Both the position numbers and the translations under genes were made by a program. From contig QNQO01006268.1 in the NCBI GenBank assembly GCA_003290165.1, positions 1 through 64,000 of the forward strand: a stretch of 64,000 nt of DNA. The letters are read 5' to 3'. Shown piece after piece: positions 10,796 through 23,600 of this stretch (positions within the stretch are counted from its first letter, which is position 1; each line of letters begins with the position of its first letter). Below the pieces are notes generated by a model that saw nothing but the letters and a program-made list of their open reading frames with translations, did not search any database and was not told the DNA's origin. This DNA comes from Berberis thunbergii (lineage: Eukaryota > Streptophyta > Magnoliopsida > Ranunculales > Berberidaceae).

Positions 10796-10799
10796 AATT

Positions 10800-11826
10800 T
10801 CTATAAAAGCTTAAGCTAATAGAGATGACATATCTAGCAGGTAAAGTAGGTAAGTTAACCATTAATGAAGATTAGCAATATTTCAAAACTGGTGTCTGAC
10901 CAAATATTTGAAAATTATAAAACATATTAATTAACACTAATCAAAGTGAACACAAACATAATCAAAGGTAACTCACAAGCAAAAACAATTGTCCTTAACA
11001 TAGGGAAATTTTTCACTTCCAAACACGAACAACACAATGATTTAACTCCTTCCACCAACACCTTCCATACAGAAGAACTACTTGCAATTAAATGCAAAAG
11101 GGTATCTTATTTAAACTAACTAAAGAAAAACCCATAGAGCGAAATTGCAAAATATGCATGAAGAAGAACCAGCAACACAACACAAAGTATCTAGCTATCG
11201 ATGTATCTGATGAGGCAAGAAACCGATCAAAGAGAAAAAAGTTAGAAAGACGCTCGATCAAGTACAAAGAAAAAACATAAAAATTTTAAGGATACATGAA
11301 ATATATATAATGTATTTCAAGGGTATATGAAATATGTGGAAAAAAATGCAAGTAAATAAATCTATTAAACACTTTAAATGAAGCCTAAATAGCAAGAAAT
11401 GAAACAAACATGAAATCAATATATAATTAGAAAATCAGGGGGGGGGTTTCAAAAATCAATAAATAATTAGAAAAAATGATAATTGGAAAAAAAAAAAAAA
11501 AAAAAAAAACATAAAATTTACAAACAAAAAAACTCTGAAATTTGTCAAAAAGTCTTCCAAAAATGAAAATTTAGTCACCGAGTTTTGTGTTTTTGGCGGA
11601 AAAACTGAATTTTACGAATAAATTTTTTTTTTCCAAAAACCAAAAATGAAAATTTATATTTTTCCTTTTTACGTAATTTAAAAAAATGAAAATTTCGGTA
11701 AGATTTCGGGAAAACTCATTCCATGTTTGCAAGTCGCAACAAAGAGATTTGATTTCAGTTTTCCAAGTAATTTCGGTCATTGATTCTAAGAAAATTTGTT
11801 CATGAAATATTTTGGTGTAAAGAAAA
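10800..11826. other. AT-rich non-coding DNA
   Basis: Contains poly-A and poly-T tracts (for example 11489-11509) and a G7 run near 11440. No gene recognised. Confidence 0.5.
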
Positions 11827-13361
11827 GGGTTTTTTCAAGTTTGAACCTCATGTGTTTGTCTAATAGAGTTTGGCCCTAATTTTAAATTTTAATTAGGTCT
11901 AACCTTCATTTTCCAATAGAACTGTTAGGTCAACGTAGTTGATTGTCATATTTTCTTTGTGGACAAAATACCCTTTTGACTTGGAAATTACTAAAAATAT
12001 CTCCCCAAAAGGTCGAAATTGCAATGTGGTGTATGAGTTGGTTTTGCGTTTGAGACAGATTTGGTGATTTCATTTTATGTGAATGCGAGTAACTCGAGTC
12101 AAGTTGGGAACCACGGATAACCCCAGTTTGGATTATTTAATGGAGAAACATAGGAGTGGCCAGAGGGATTGTGAACCGGTTAATGCACCTTGTTTTGTGT
12201 TCTATGTGTACTCATCCATGCATCTCTATGGATGATGCACCTCTATCTCTTTCAATTTTCAATTTTTGTTTCTCTTGTAGATGAACAATCTGTAGACTTT
12301 AACTTGACGATTTTGATTTAGTAATCATGAAGTAAAGAGATGGGTTCTAAAATTTTGGTTGTTTTTCTTGGTTAACTGTGTTTACTTGTTTTTGGGTATT
12401 GCATATTTGTGTATTGTATGTTAGTGTTGTGTTCGTATGTGTGGGGTGATTTTGGTTTCTCTTCTCCTTTTGATGGGTTCAAGGGGAGATGGGAAAAAAA
12501 TAAATATTGGACAACCAAGAGATTGGTGGTTGTTCAAAGTTTAGAGACTACTCACTGTTGTTCTTCTTTCTTCTTCACAATGTGGTGGGATCATCATCAT
12601 CATCATGGGGTTTTAGCTTCCATTTTTTATCTTCTTGACCTTAGTTGCTCAAATATGAACAACACCCATTAAGGTTGTTGTTTCAAAGGATATCTTTAAT
12701 TCACACACTTATAATTTCTGAACTTCAATCATCATGAACAGGTTGAATAGTTCTGACACCTTTGGGTGTTTTGATGATTGTCTGCTCTTCTCAATGTGAT
12801 TATTATTTCTCAGTTTTGAACATGCCCTTTTGTGAAAGGTCCCACACCACAATGACACAAGTCTTGAGAACAAAAAAGAAATGTGTGTTATCTTGAGCAA
12901 CACGACCCTCTTCCAACATTTTCTTATATAGCACAAAGGCTTGGTATTTCTTATCAGTACTCTATGCTTAAGCTCTGATAAAGCGTGTGATATATGAAGG
13001 AATTGGGGTCTCACTGTTGTAAATCTACAAACAATAAAATATTGAAATAAGGTGGTTCTCATTGTGGTGTTGCCTGAGTTTGATGGTAGTGAGATGAGAG
13101 ATTAGGGAAGAACATGATATCTTGAGATACATTGGGGAATGAAGAAAGACGAAGAAGACGGGTGGATTTAAGTTTATTCCTATATTTCATCATTTGGATT
13201 ACCTTGAGATCTGCATTATGATTTAAGTTATGGTATTTTGGTTCAGAAAGAAAATCTAACTAGTCAACTACGTTGACCTAACAATTCTATTAGAAAATGA
13301 AGGTTAGACCCAATTAAAATTTAAAAAGATGACCAAACTAAAAAAAAAACCCTAAAGAAAA
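11827..13361. mobile_element. Non-autonomous element with long terminal inverted repeats
   Basis: The left end (about 11827-11950) matches the reverse complement of the right end (about 13256-13361) over roughly 85 bp. Examples are ttaattaggtctaaccttca and gttaggtcaacgtagttga against their complements at 13268-13316. The interior of about 1.3 kb encodes no recognisable transposase. Inverted repeats this long suggest a Mutator-like or foldback element, but no target duplication could be fixed because the outer ends are A/T homopolymers. Confidence 0.65.
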
Positions 13362-14514
13362 AAACGTAAAATTATGAGGATGTATGAAACATACATAATA
13401 AATGCGAGAGTATATAAAATACATGGGAAAATAAGATGCAACTAAATGAATTATTCCCTTCCCCTTGTCTTTTTGTCTGTAATCCCCAATTTATAGTGAA
13501 AATGGACTCAAATACAATATATATATATATATATCACAAATGAGCTAGGTGTTTCACTATTCATAAGGATTTATAGATACAAGATGGCTAAAATTGAAAG
13601 TTGGGGAAGTTGTTGAGGGTTGAGATTCATTATAGTGACATTTATAAATGTGAAACATGTAGAAGGGCAAAAGAAAAGCAACATAAAATTTTAAATGGGT
13701 GTGTGGAATGTACATGTGGCAATTAAAGAACAAGATAACATAAAAAAATTAACAAACAAATAATAATAATTAATGGGGTGGGAGGGGTTAATGGTTTAAA
13801 AAAGTAAAAATAACAAAAAAGTAAAATTAAAATCATTAATAAAAGAGCATTGTTGATCACAAAAGTATAAAATTAGGTTTTTCTATTTGTTTAGGAAGGA
13901 TAAATATGTCCTATAAGTTTATGAGTTAACATGGGTTAATGAAATAGTCTTTGTTGGTCACAAAATTATAAAAGTAGGCACAAATTAGCCATTACATCAA
14001 CTACGATATGTAAATTGTCTATTTTGTAAAAAAAAGTAGGCCTTAAAAGTCATTTTTTGAAACTTTGAATGGGTGTGTGGAATGTACGTGTGGTGGAAAG
14101 AGAAAGTATTGTGTTTTTTTTCTCAAAATGAAAATTATAATAACTATCTACGTAGTTGTTGAATTTTGGTAAACTTGGTATAATTGAAATGCATTTTTTA
14201 AGATCATATAACAAAACCAATTATCAGTACAAACACTTCAAAATTTTAAGTATGCATTTCACATTATATGCATTAAAAAAAAACTAATGCATTTCATGCT
14301 GCCAGTATTTTCAATGTATGCATTTTAAAAAAATCTAGGGCATTTCACACCGTGAGTATTTTCAGAAATTTTCAAACGAATGAGAAGGGTTTCTGAAGGC
14401 ATATTCAATTAAAGAACTCAAACTCCACTTCCACTATTTGAACTTTTTCATCTGATAAAAACTTTAACCAATTTTGACCCTAATTTCTTTCGTGCCAACG
14501 ACACAAGAAATATA
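13362..14514. other. AT-rich non-coding DNA
   Basis: Holds a short (AT)n run near 13518-13534 and degenerate A-rich repeats. The last part (up to 14518) ends like a Helitron 3' terminus and may be the tail of a further element whose 5' end I could not find. Confidence 0.45.
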
Positions 14515-14518
14515 CTAG

Positions 14519-14769
14519 TCTATATTACAAATCAGGATGGTGTATGTTTGAGGTGGGAGATAAAAGACAGCTGAGATTTATTCAAATATAAAAATCTAAC
14601 ATATCACATAAAACTAAAAGCACCAAGAGTGCATGAGTTCAATTACCATACCCAACATTTTGATATTTATTTATCTTGATATTTAAAGTAGAATAAACAT
14701 TATTTATTATGTTAAACTTTATTTATCATGTTAAACTTTATTGTGCCAACGACACGGGGAATACCCTAG
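14519..14769 (+). mobile_element. Helitron-like non-autonomous element 1
   Basis: It starts TCTATATTAC directly after CTAG of an upstream end and finishes with a short hairpin (GTGCCAACGACAC) about 10 nt before a terminal CTAG. These are hallmarks of Helitrons: 5' TC, 3' hairpin plus CTRR, no target duplication, no terminal inverted repeats. About 250 bp, with no replicase/helicase coding capacity. Confidence 0.6.
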
Positions 14770-15000
14770 TATCATACAAATCAGACTGGTGATTGAGGTT
14801 GGAGATTAAAGATGGTTGAGATTTACCCAAACATAAGAATCTAACAGATCACAAAGAGGGAAGTTGGAGAAAGATTTTTTTATTTTTTTTTTTATTTTTT
14901 TATTTTTTATTTTTATTTTTATGCCCCAACCAACTCTAACCATCACACATTTAAAGGCTCAAATTGAATTTGAGTGTCGAAGGCACCAGAAATACCCTAG
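14770..15000 (+). mobile_element. Helitron-like non-autonomous element 2 (tandem)
   Basis: Second copy, starting immediately where element 1 stops. It shares acaaatcag, gagattaaagatggttgaga and aatctaac with element 1. It ends with the hairpin GTGTCGAAGGCAC, ten bases, then CTAG followed by T. Its 5' end (TATCATAC) has drifted from the canonical TC. It contains a T-rich low-complexity tract at 14874-14922. Confidence 0.6.
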
Positions 15001-15369
15001 TTAATAAATAAATTTCAAATTAGAAATAAAATCTACTTTAGTGCTTCTTTAACTAAAAATAAAAATACTTTCTAACATCTCTATATTAATACCCCCAATA
15101 ATAAATAACATCTGACATTTAATAAGTATAGGCATAATCTAATATTTGTGCTATCTAATACTGAATTTAGATAATCATGTTCCTTAGAGGATCATCTGTG
15201 TAGAGTGGCATGTTTCTTTCCGGTTGTCCTGATCTCAGTTGTATGCCTCAGAGTACCTTATGAACTACAATGGGTGAGATTTGATTTGAAATGTCAAGAA
15301 GAAAAATACATGAGTGAATGACACCTAATTTATTATCCTTATCTTCGTTGACTTTTTCTTCATGATGGT

Positions 15370-15770
15370 TTTATGACGATGTAATTGCTATGAGAGCCTC
15401 ATCCTGTATTTCCTCATGGACAATTTGTTGCTCCTCTGAATTTAAGAGGACATTGATAGACATTGGGTGATGAATTGAAAGTTGATCAATGACAGTTGCA
15501 AGTTCTTGTTCTATCGCTGATTCTTCTGGACTCTATTCAATTTCTTGATTTTCCTCTTCAAAGAGACATGTGTGCTTAACAATTGACTATTGTTGTGTAA
15601 GAAATGTTGTTCCATGCTGCATTAGCCCATCTTATGGTTGTTAATTGATTAACTGTGTAAATGTTTGTTTTTTGTTGTTCATCTCTATTGATTGCATTTT
15701 GAAGTTAGAAACACCAATATCGCCTCTTAAACGGTTCTACAATTCCAGCATCTATCAGTTGAATTTTAAT
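15370..15770 (-). pseudogene. pogo/Tigger-like (CENP-B/jerky type) transposase relic
   Basis: Minus-strand fragments read IQLIDAGIVEPFK (about 15728-15766), then TIRWANAAWNNISYTTIVNC (about 15585-15645), then an acidic tail with EEQQIVHEEIQDEALIAITS. These match the C-terminal part of the DDE domain of jerky/pogo-type transposases: the QPLDAGII..FK block followed by a block with a conserved tryptophan pair and tIvNCf. Stops and frame changes make it a relic. The catalytic D and N-terminal DNA-binding parts were not found upstream. Confidence 0.5.
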
Positions 15771-17186
15771 TGGAGATATGTATACCATTCTTGAATTTAT
15801 ATTTTTATTGGAGATGTATACCAAGCTCATTGGTAACTTACAAACAATAAATATATAAGACTAAATTAGCATGATGAAGATTTTCTAAACCTTCTAGTAA
15901 TAGACTTCCAAGTTCCAAAAAGGACTCCTCCCTAATTACTCCACCAGTCATACAATCACCAACAACCACTCTCATAACTAATTTGAGCCACCATTAAAGC
16001 ATTGAATCAAACCAAACAAAATGAAAATCAAATACATCAAAGCCAACTTAGTGAAATTTCTTCAAACCTAATTGAATCAAGCCATGGTATATGCATATGG
16101 GATTTCACTTTCAAGTTTTAGGTTTCTCTTGTATTTGCTCCAATTGAATTGCAATTAACTTCCTTAATCAAATTTGAAAATCAATCATGCACAAACCAGG
16201 CGATCGATTCCTTCATCAAATCTTTCATGCAAATCGAAACTACACAAATTGATCTTCAATGCTTTGAAATCGAATTGAGGAGTTACTTCTTCCTTTATTC
16301 AATTTCACTCTCTCTTTGAAAAAACGAGAGCCACCAAGGTAGCTAGTGAAAATTAGATCATACCCAAAATTGTAAGATTTGACACGACATTGAAGTTGGA
16401 GACAGCTTCATGGTTCTATCAACAACATCGTCAAAAAGGACTTGGTTGGTCAATTTCCTGCCTGAATCGTGGGTGAGTTGTATTTGTGGTCCTGGGTCTG
16501 TGATTGCATAGAATTATTTTCAATAAAAAAATGGGGAAATTATTAAATTTATCGAAAGCTACAAATTAAACCCTAAAAAATTGAGATTTTACCTTGTGCA
16601 CCATTTCTTTTCGTAAAACAAAAAATGCAAGTTTTTTGGAGGAATCTCGCAAAAACTCTTTCATTTCTCCAAAAAAACTCATTCCTGGCTCGCAACTCGC
16701 ATACTACTTGTTTTATTTTTCATCAACTCAATCCTCTAAGCGGCCCCCTTTGGTGGGAGACACTCAAAATTTATTGCAAGAATTTTTTTATTTTTTATTT
16801 TTTTTTTCCGGATACTTGATGGTCATCAAGAAATTGTCAATTACATATCACTTTTCATGATAATAATCATCATTCATGATAATGAATGGCAATATTAACA
16901 ACTTTCATGAGCCTCAAAGATTGTAACTAAATAAGCATTCACAATCGTTTCATCCTTATTAAAAAGCTTGCTTTTCCCTTTTTTGCAATGCAACATCTAG
17001 ATCCGAGAGAGAAGTAAACTAACAACTTGGGGATTTAGAAACTGGTCGGATTTAAAAAAAATAAGTTTTGGTGCAATGCCATTGGATTTGTATTTTACCT
17101 TTTTATCGCATAAGATTTAATCTCATTTTAGATGTCCATTGACACCCCTAGTTTTATACGAAGGATAACACATAACAATTTCTCTG

Positions 17187-17190
<4 letters not shown>
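15771..17190. other. Non-coding DNA
   Basis: No supported gene. Segments near 15840-16500 may be the remaining part of the pogo-like element, but I cannot identify its ends. Confidence 0.4.

Positions 17191-17263
<73 letters not shown>
17191..17263. repeat. (TA)n microsatellite, about 36 units
   Basis: Uninterrupted TA dinucleotides. The isoleucine/tyrosine-alternating open frame across it is an artefact of the repeat. Confidence 0.95.
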
Positions 17264-17265
<2 letters not shown>

Positions 17266-17557
17266 CAGTTGTGGCACTAGGTGAAAATGGTGGCAGAACA
17301 TAATCATTTTGTTTCATTCTACACGTTTCATTTTGTGTTTTCAAAACTAGCCAATCTTAGCACGGGTTTTAGAGTAGTTATAACTTATGTACAAAATACC
17401 AAATGACTATTGCTATTTAAATTAGTGATTGTCCTAACATAAGCACAATAAGCTAACTCACAGTAAGTAAGCTAAGACATTTGATTGATAGCTTCTGCTT
17501 TCTTAAAATGTATCAAAGTCCGTGCGGGCTTAAAATTTAAATCGTTGAACAGCGCAT

Positions 17558-17686
17558 CTACTCAGAATCAGATCCCGAAGATAACCATTGCTGTGCATCT
17601 TTAGGTTCAGCGTCAGCGATAGATGAAGGCTGATCCTTGTCTACTGTTGATCTTGTTCGACTTCTCCTATTTGGTTTTGGATTTTC
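17558..17686 (-). CDS. Exon 20 of the J-like gene (stop codon)
   Basis: Acceptor tttcag|GAAAAT. 42 residues plus stop, basic (NRRSRTRSTVDKDQ) then ending QQWLSSGSDSE. A short hydrophilic tail after the second membrane helix. Confidence 0.85.
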   Translation of the reverse strand, partial: ENPKPNRRSRTRSTVDKDQPSSIADAEPKDAQQWLSSGSDSE

Positions 17687-20600
17687 CTGAAAAGAACACG
17701 AGCTTGTCAGTTGCTCAATCCAGAGTGAAAGAAGCAATAATGTGTAGTACAACATTAGAAATTACGTCTATAGTATGATGAAATGTCAAAACATAGAGCT
17801 AACAAAACTTGATACTACTGGGTTCATGATACCACTGAACAGAGCAATCACAACCTGGATGTATTACTGCATTTAGAGGGATCCTCGTATATTCATTTCC
17901 AAGATGTATATTATGCAATGTACTGAAAAATCTAAGGATCTCTTTATTTTTCCTGTTTTAATCTTCAATTACCACATGTATCCTGGAACATCACTTTATT
18001 AGCATGCAGTTTAAAGGTTCCTAGCTGGCAGCTCAGTGAGATAACAACACCAAGCCCAAATTGCTGAAAAAAGACAGAAAAGAACAAGAAATCTTGTAGG
18101 CTATGCGGAAATGGTCCATATACATTTTACAATGGGTGTGAAGAAAATGAAGTAACGACATAAAACCAGAAACCACTATATCATTTTTTGTCTCATCATC
18201 TTGACATCCTGACAGTTGAAATTGATTGCTGTCATAATGATACTTCTATAGCAGTATAAGTATATGTTAAGGCGTGACTCACCTTTGTGCTTGACGATGC
18301 ATTAGTCTTACTTGACTGACTCCTATGCAGCCAAATGCTACCAAAAGATAGTGCAGCTCCTAAAAGCAACATTGGACCGATCCTTGGATCTCCCAACCAA
18401 TCACGCATAATTGACACTATGTTCTGAATTCTCTGTCTCATTCCCTTTCCTGTAGAAAGAACCCTTTGAGCACCTTTTGACCATATTGGCTCCGCATCCT
18501 CAGGAATAAGCTCAGGAGTCTTTGTCCTCTGCATGATAAACAGATTGGAAATAAAATAACCAACCAGAGAAACGAAACAGGGCTGGAAGAATTAAAGTAG
18601 GAGGGGTTCCATGCCATTGTAATGCTAATACTTCAGACAAATGCTATGCAGACACTATCCCTAAACCAGGGAAAAGATCTCCAGTGTCAGCGAGCCATTC
18701 TTCTCCCATGTACATGGAGAAGCATATCAGGCAGCTGATTTGATGGCTAAGACGGGCAGTAATGAATTTATGATCTGTATTCTCCCTGCCAGTAACAAAA
18801 GGGCTTTGATTGTAAATCTGGATTCTACTGAGCATGATACATTAGAATGCAATTCCAAAGAGCTCTCTTGGTGCCAAATTAGTTTGGATCCTTGGGGCTG
18901 GCTAATGATGCAGGATCCTCTTTGTTGTGGGTATGCCCACTCTTTAGTTCTTCCTCTCAGTATAAAGGGTGGGATCCCTTCAACCCTTGCTTTTCTTGCG
19001 CAAAAAAAAAAAAAAAAAAAAAAACCTAAATTGGAAATTCAGAAGACATGAAAATGAATCTTAGATAAACTTGATAGGCATTCATTTGGGGACATGAAAT
19101 CTTACATATGATGGGGTACATATCAACTTTACAGTATATGTGACACATGACAACCAAAATATCTTGAGAACGGAGTTGCATTTGCCACTACTGAGACTCC
19201 AAATAGGAAAGCCTACTTACTGCCACCTCCATCCCTTGGCATTCTCTTACCTATGAAATGGAGTTAACGCTATTGCACGAAAGAATTTACTCTATCAAAC
19301 TGTTCACCACAAACCAAACACGGGCAAAGGCAGGCCCATCAACACGTCACTAATAGACAAAATAAAAAGCCAGAATTAAAGGGGAAAATTGCGGTAGAAC
19401 CTAATTTGATGAAATAACCTTGCTATCGAAAGCGCACCTTACATAAGCTGCAGTATTGATTCTCAAAAGAATTTATGATTGATTCTTTCGATACTATATG
19501 ATTATACTCATAACAAACTCTGAGGTCAATCACATACAATTGTATATTTGACATCCCATCTCGAGGGATAAGTATAGTGCAGATATGAACTACAGTTCTA
19601 AATTAGAGAATGAAATACTACCCCCCAACACTCACACACCACCACAATAAATAAAAAATAGAGAGAGAATGAAATCCCACTGAATCAGGTTTGCCATATA
19701 TTTTTACCATTTGTCCCAAATAAGAATTCCTACAGACAAACCCTGTTTTCCTTCAACATGAAACACAGTGAACACGCTCCTTTTGCTTGAAAAGTATTTT
19801 CCCAAAAGAAATGTTAGCTTACTTACAAAAAATGGTAAATCTCTCGAGTCGCCATCCTTCACTATCTGTGAAATCCACTGAATAATCTGCAATGTGAAAA
19901 CGCGAAAATACAAGAGCAGGCACATTAAACTTGAAGAATTTAGGTATTCAATCACAGCCCACTAACAGAACTCATAGCATATAAAACTCTACAGAGAGAC
20001 TGAAAACAAGAAGCAACAGATGCAAACTCGATTTGAAATAAAACTGGACTCCCAAATTGTGTATATAAGATGCATACATTTTTTACATAATGCATCAAAC
20101 TCAAGTGAAACATTTGAAACACAGACCCTTATAGAATGGATGATTTCATGAGATGCCACTATAGAAAACAACATAAGTGAATTCAGAGAGTCTACAAATA
20201 GATCTAGTAGCAGATAACGACAAATGAAAATCAACTGAGGTGGTTTAGGATGAATACAGCACAAAAGTAGACATGCACTTTTCTTTAAAAGAATTTAAAA
20301 AAGGCCAAAGAAAGATGTATGATATTAATATTTGCATACACAACGAAAAACACATACCTCTTCAATCTCTGCTGAACCGTTATACCTGGCCACGAGTTGT
20401 GATGCAGCATTTTCATCAACTTTTTGAAATTGATCCCATATCGTTTTAGCCTTTTTGTCAACCTTCTTTTCATCATTAGTGGAGTTTTTTTTATAACGCA
20501 CAATCAATAGTTGTGGCACATCAGTAATATCTCTCCTTGGCCCACATGTTTCATAGCTGGTTTCTGAGTGGATGTAGAAAAAACAGTATTGCTGAATGAA

Positions 20601-23600
20601 AGATCAGTGTCAGTGCATAAAATGGAAAAACACAATAACTGTTAGATGAAGTTAACACCCCTTCAGGAATTCTCGTCCAAGGGAATAGGAAAGCCATGAG
20701 TTTTGCAAGGTTGACGGAGGAAAAACATTTGTTTAAATAATTGTACACAAATTACATTGACTGTTTGACAAGGTAATTGAAATTTTAACTATGAGCATAT
20801 CACGTAGCTGTAACTTTCGACTAGGAAAGATAAAAAAAATTTATACTACCTTCCAATTAAGAAAAGTTCTTGGATAGATAATCAGCTGACTCGTTCCCAT
20901 CATTCTTCAGTTAAATGAAATTATATATCATTTGGTTTTTGTGGTGTAACTAAACCCCTCGCAACAATCTCCCTCTATTCGTTTTGTTATTGTATTTAAA
21001 AAATAGAACAGTTAGCAGACAGAAAAAGAGGGGGGCTCACTTTCTGCATTTCTCCATCAAGCCATGTAAATGTCAACCTCTTCTCTTCCAATGCCAAAGC
21101 AGCTGGTAGAGGATTTGCAATCACACCCTCATCAGGCGTGTTTGACTCTTTGCCTTTTGATAGTACATCTTGGACCCTGAGCATGGTCTATGAGAATGTA
21201 AAGCAGAACTTCAATGTAAGTTAACACAAGATAACAAACACAAATTGGTACATGCAACAACCAGATATTTCTTAGCAAAAATAAGTAAAGAGGCAATAAT
21301 TAAATAAATAAAATTTATTTATAAAATTATAATGTAAAACAGTTGGAAAATAAGAAACTTACTTCGCGCATCCTGCTAAGTTCCATACTCAGCCTCCCTG
21401 CAAGAATCACGCAGTACCAGGTCGTTGTATCCTTCCCAGTACGGGAATGGCCCCGTGCATCACATCCCAAGTCTAGAGATGTTATACTCCTTAGTTGGGG
21501 AAGATCTGCAAGAGAAACTCAAGCGGATGCATTATACATAGTGCTTCCCAGCGGAAAAAAACTTTAAACAAAAAAATCTCAGGCAACATATCTAAATGTG
21601 GAATGAATGATATAAAATTAACATGATCCTGTTATTTTAATAGTTTTTTTATTGGATATTGGAGTTGGCTTGAACCTTCATGCAAGGAAATTGAGCTTCT
21701 AAAGTTATCTTGAACCTTCAAGCTCCGTCCCCAATGGAATCTCACAAGGAGATCAACTTGAAGGGAAGGTCTTAAAGTTTTCTAAAAAGCAAAAGGATGA
21801 GGTATTTGTTGAGCAAGGGATTTGTTGAAGGTGGAAAAATATGTCTCATAGTAACATGTTGATTCATTATGGGGTAGGACAAACTTGATGTAGATTGCAT
21901 GTTGACATTGCTGAAGATATGGGCTCGGTTATTTGGGACGCAGGTGTGTGTGAGCAGTGCAGAGGATGGCTACGTTTTGGAAATTGAGTCGGTATTGGAG
22001 TCCAGAGTTGTGACTTGTAAATGTACCAATGAATATTCTGAGTAACAGTGACAGCAAGTGTGGTGGAGTGGGTGGTCACAACTCACAACACAGTAATGGT
22101 GTCTGGATTTAGGGCAAAGTGTTGAGGGGACTGGGGAGTGAGGCATGGGTATCAAAGTGATTACAGATACTCTTATTTTCAATAATACGAGAACAATAAG
22201 AACGAGTTTTTAAATTAAAAATCATTACTATCCAAAATACAAAGTTACAAACACAATACGTCAAAATACAAAGCCTAACTGGTCTTAGCTAGTCAGCTAA
22301 TAGATGAAGGACCCAACTCAAATGCGTATAAAAGTAGTACTAAACTCAAAATCACCTAAAATACGTAGAATTATTATCACTTCACCCTTTTCAAATTTTA
22401 TTTGTTTTACTAAAATACGGACTTCAACATTTTAATTTGGAAAACCCAATTGGTAGGGAAACACTTGAAACAAAATAGAAGCTAAGGAAACAGAATAGTG
22501 CACTAACCTTGCTGTTTATTATGTTCCATGATATTTGTAAACGTAGAACTATTGAAGGTTCCTGCTTTGCAAGAAAAAAATGTTTAGCTTGTCTCAAGCT
22601 GCAGATAATTAAAAAACCGAAATTTTATAAACAAAGAGAAAGTATAGAAATTTACGGGGAAAGCAAGTAGCATACCGTGGACTACAGTGGGTTTTACACC
22701 TGGAATTTTCATAAACACAATAGCAGGAGCAGATTCAACCTCAAACCTGCATAAGAATGGGCCAATATTATATCCATATTGACTGAGAAAGAATGACGCA
22801 ATAAAATGATGCTTAACCACCTGATATAAACATGAAGGTAACAGGAGAAAAAACTGCTATAACCCTATTAACAACGTAAGCATATTTGACTGCCTCTTCA
22901 AACATCAGAAAATAGTGGGTTGTATGACATAAAAGAAAATGGTTACTCATGATAACAATTTCAATGCTTATTTTATCTGGACTGAACCATATGAAAATAT
23001 ATTGAATACTGCAACCATTGGGTTGTGAATCGGGGAGCATATATGCACATACGTGTTCCACCAAAAGGAAGAGTCCTCTTCTCGCCATAGCACAAATGCA
23101 AAAGAGGCATAAGCCCAATAATCTCTAGCAGCTTGACGCAAGAAAGGGGCAGCACGTTCCCCAGTTCTTGAAAAGCAAATTACTTTTACCTACCAACCAA
23201 AGAGTATAAAGAGGTAATTATTACGTGAGAATGAAATGGTTGGACAAAATGATTGAAGTCTATACAAGGAACAATCATTGTGCGGCACCTTGTGATGACC
23301 ACTTTTGGAGATGAAATTTTGACCCTGAAAGTCAAAAATAAATAAATATAAAATAAAGTCTCATATCACTGCCAGCATTAAAAAAAACAAAACGGAAAAT
23401 ATTCCTCTGGTTAACTTAATTGCTATGCCTGTAACTTGGCTATGAATTACTAAAACATCTTCAAGGAAGCAACTTTAGTCATTTGACCAGATGTTTCCAC
23501 TCTCCAGAATTTTACATGATGTAGGTTTTTCCCATTCTCATTGAACATTTGGACTTTACTCACCACCCCCAACCAGGATACTGAACTTAAAATTTGATCA

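Noticed and set aside
12709..13062. 117-codon minus-strand open frame
   Set aside because: Lies inside a non-autonomous inverted-repeat element. No recognisable domain or splice support.
17123..17344. Open frame with alternating isoleucine and tyrosine
   Set aside because: Translation of the TA microsatellite.
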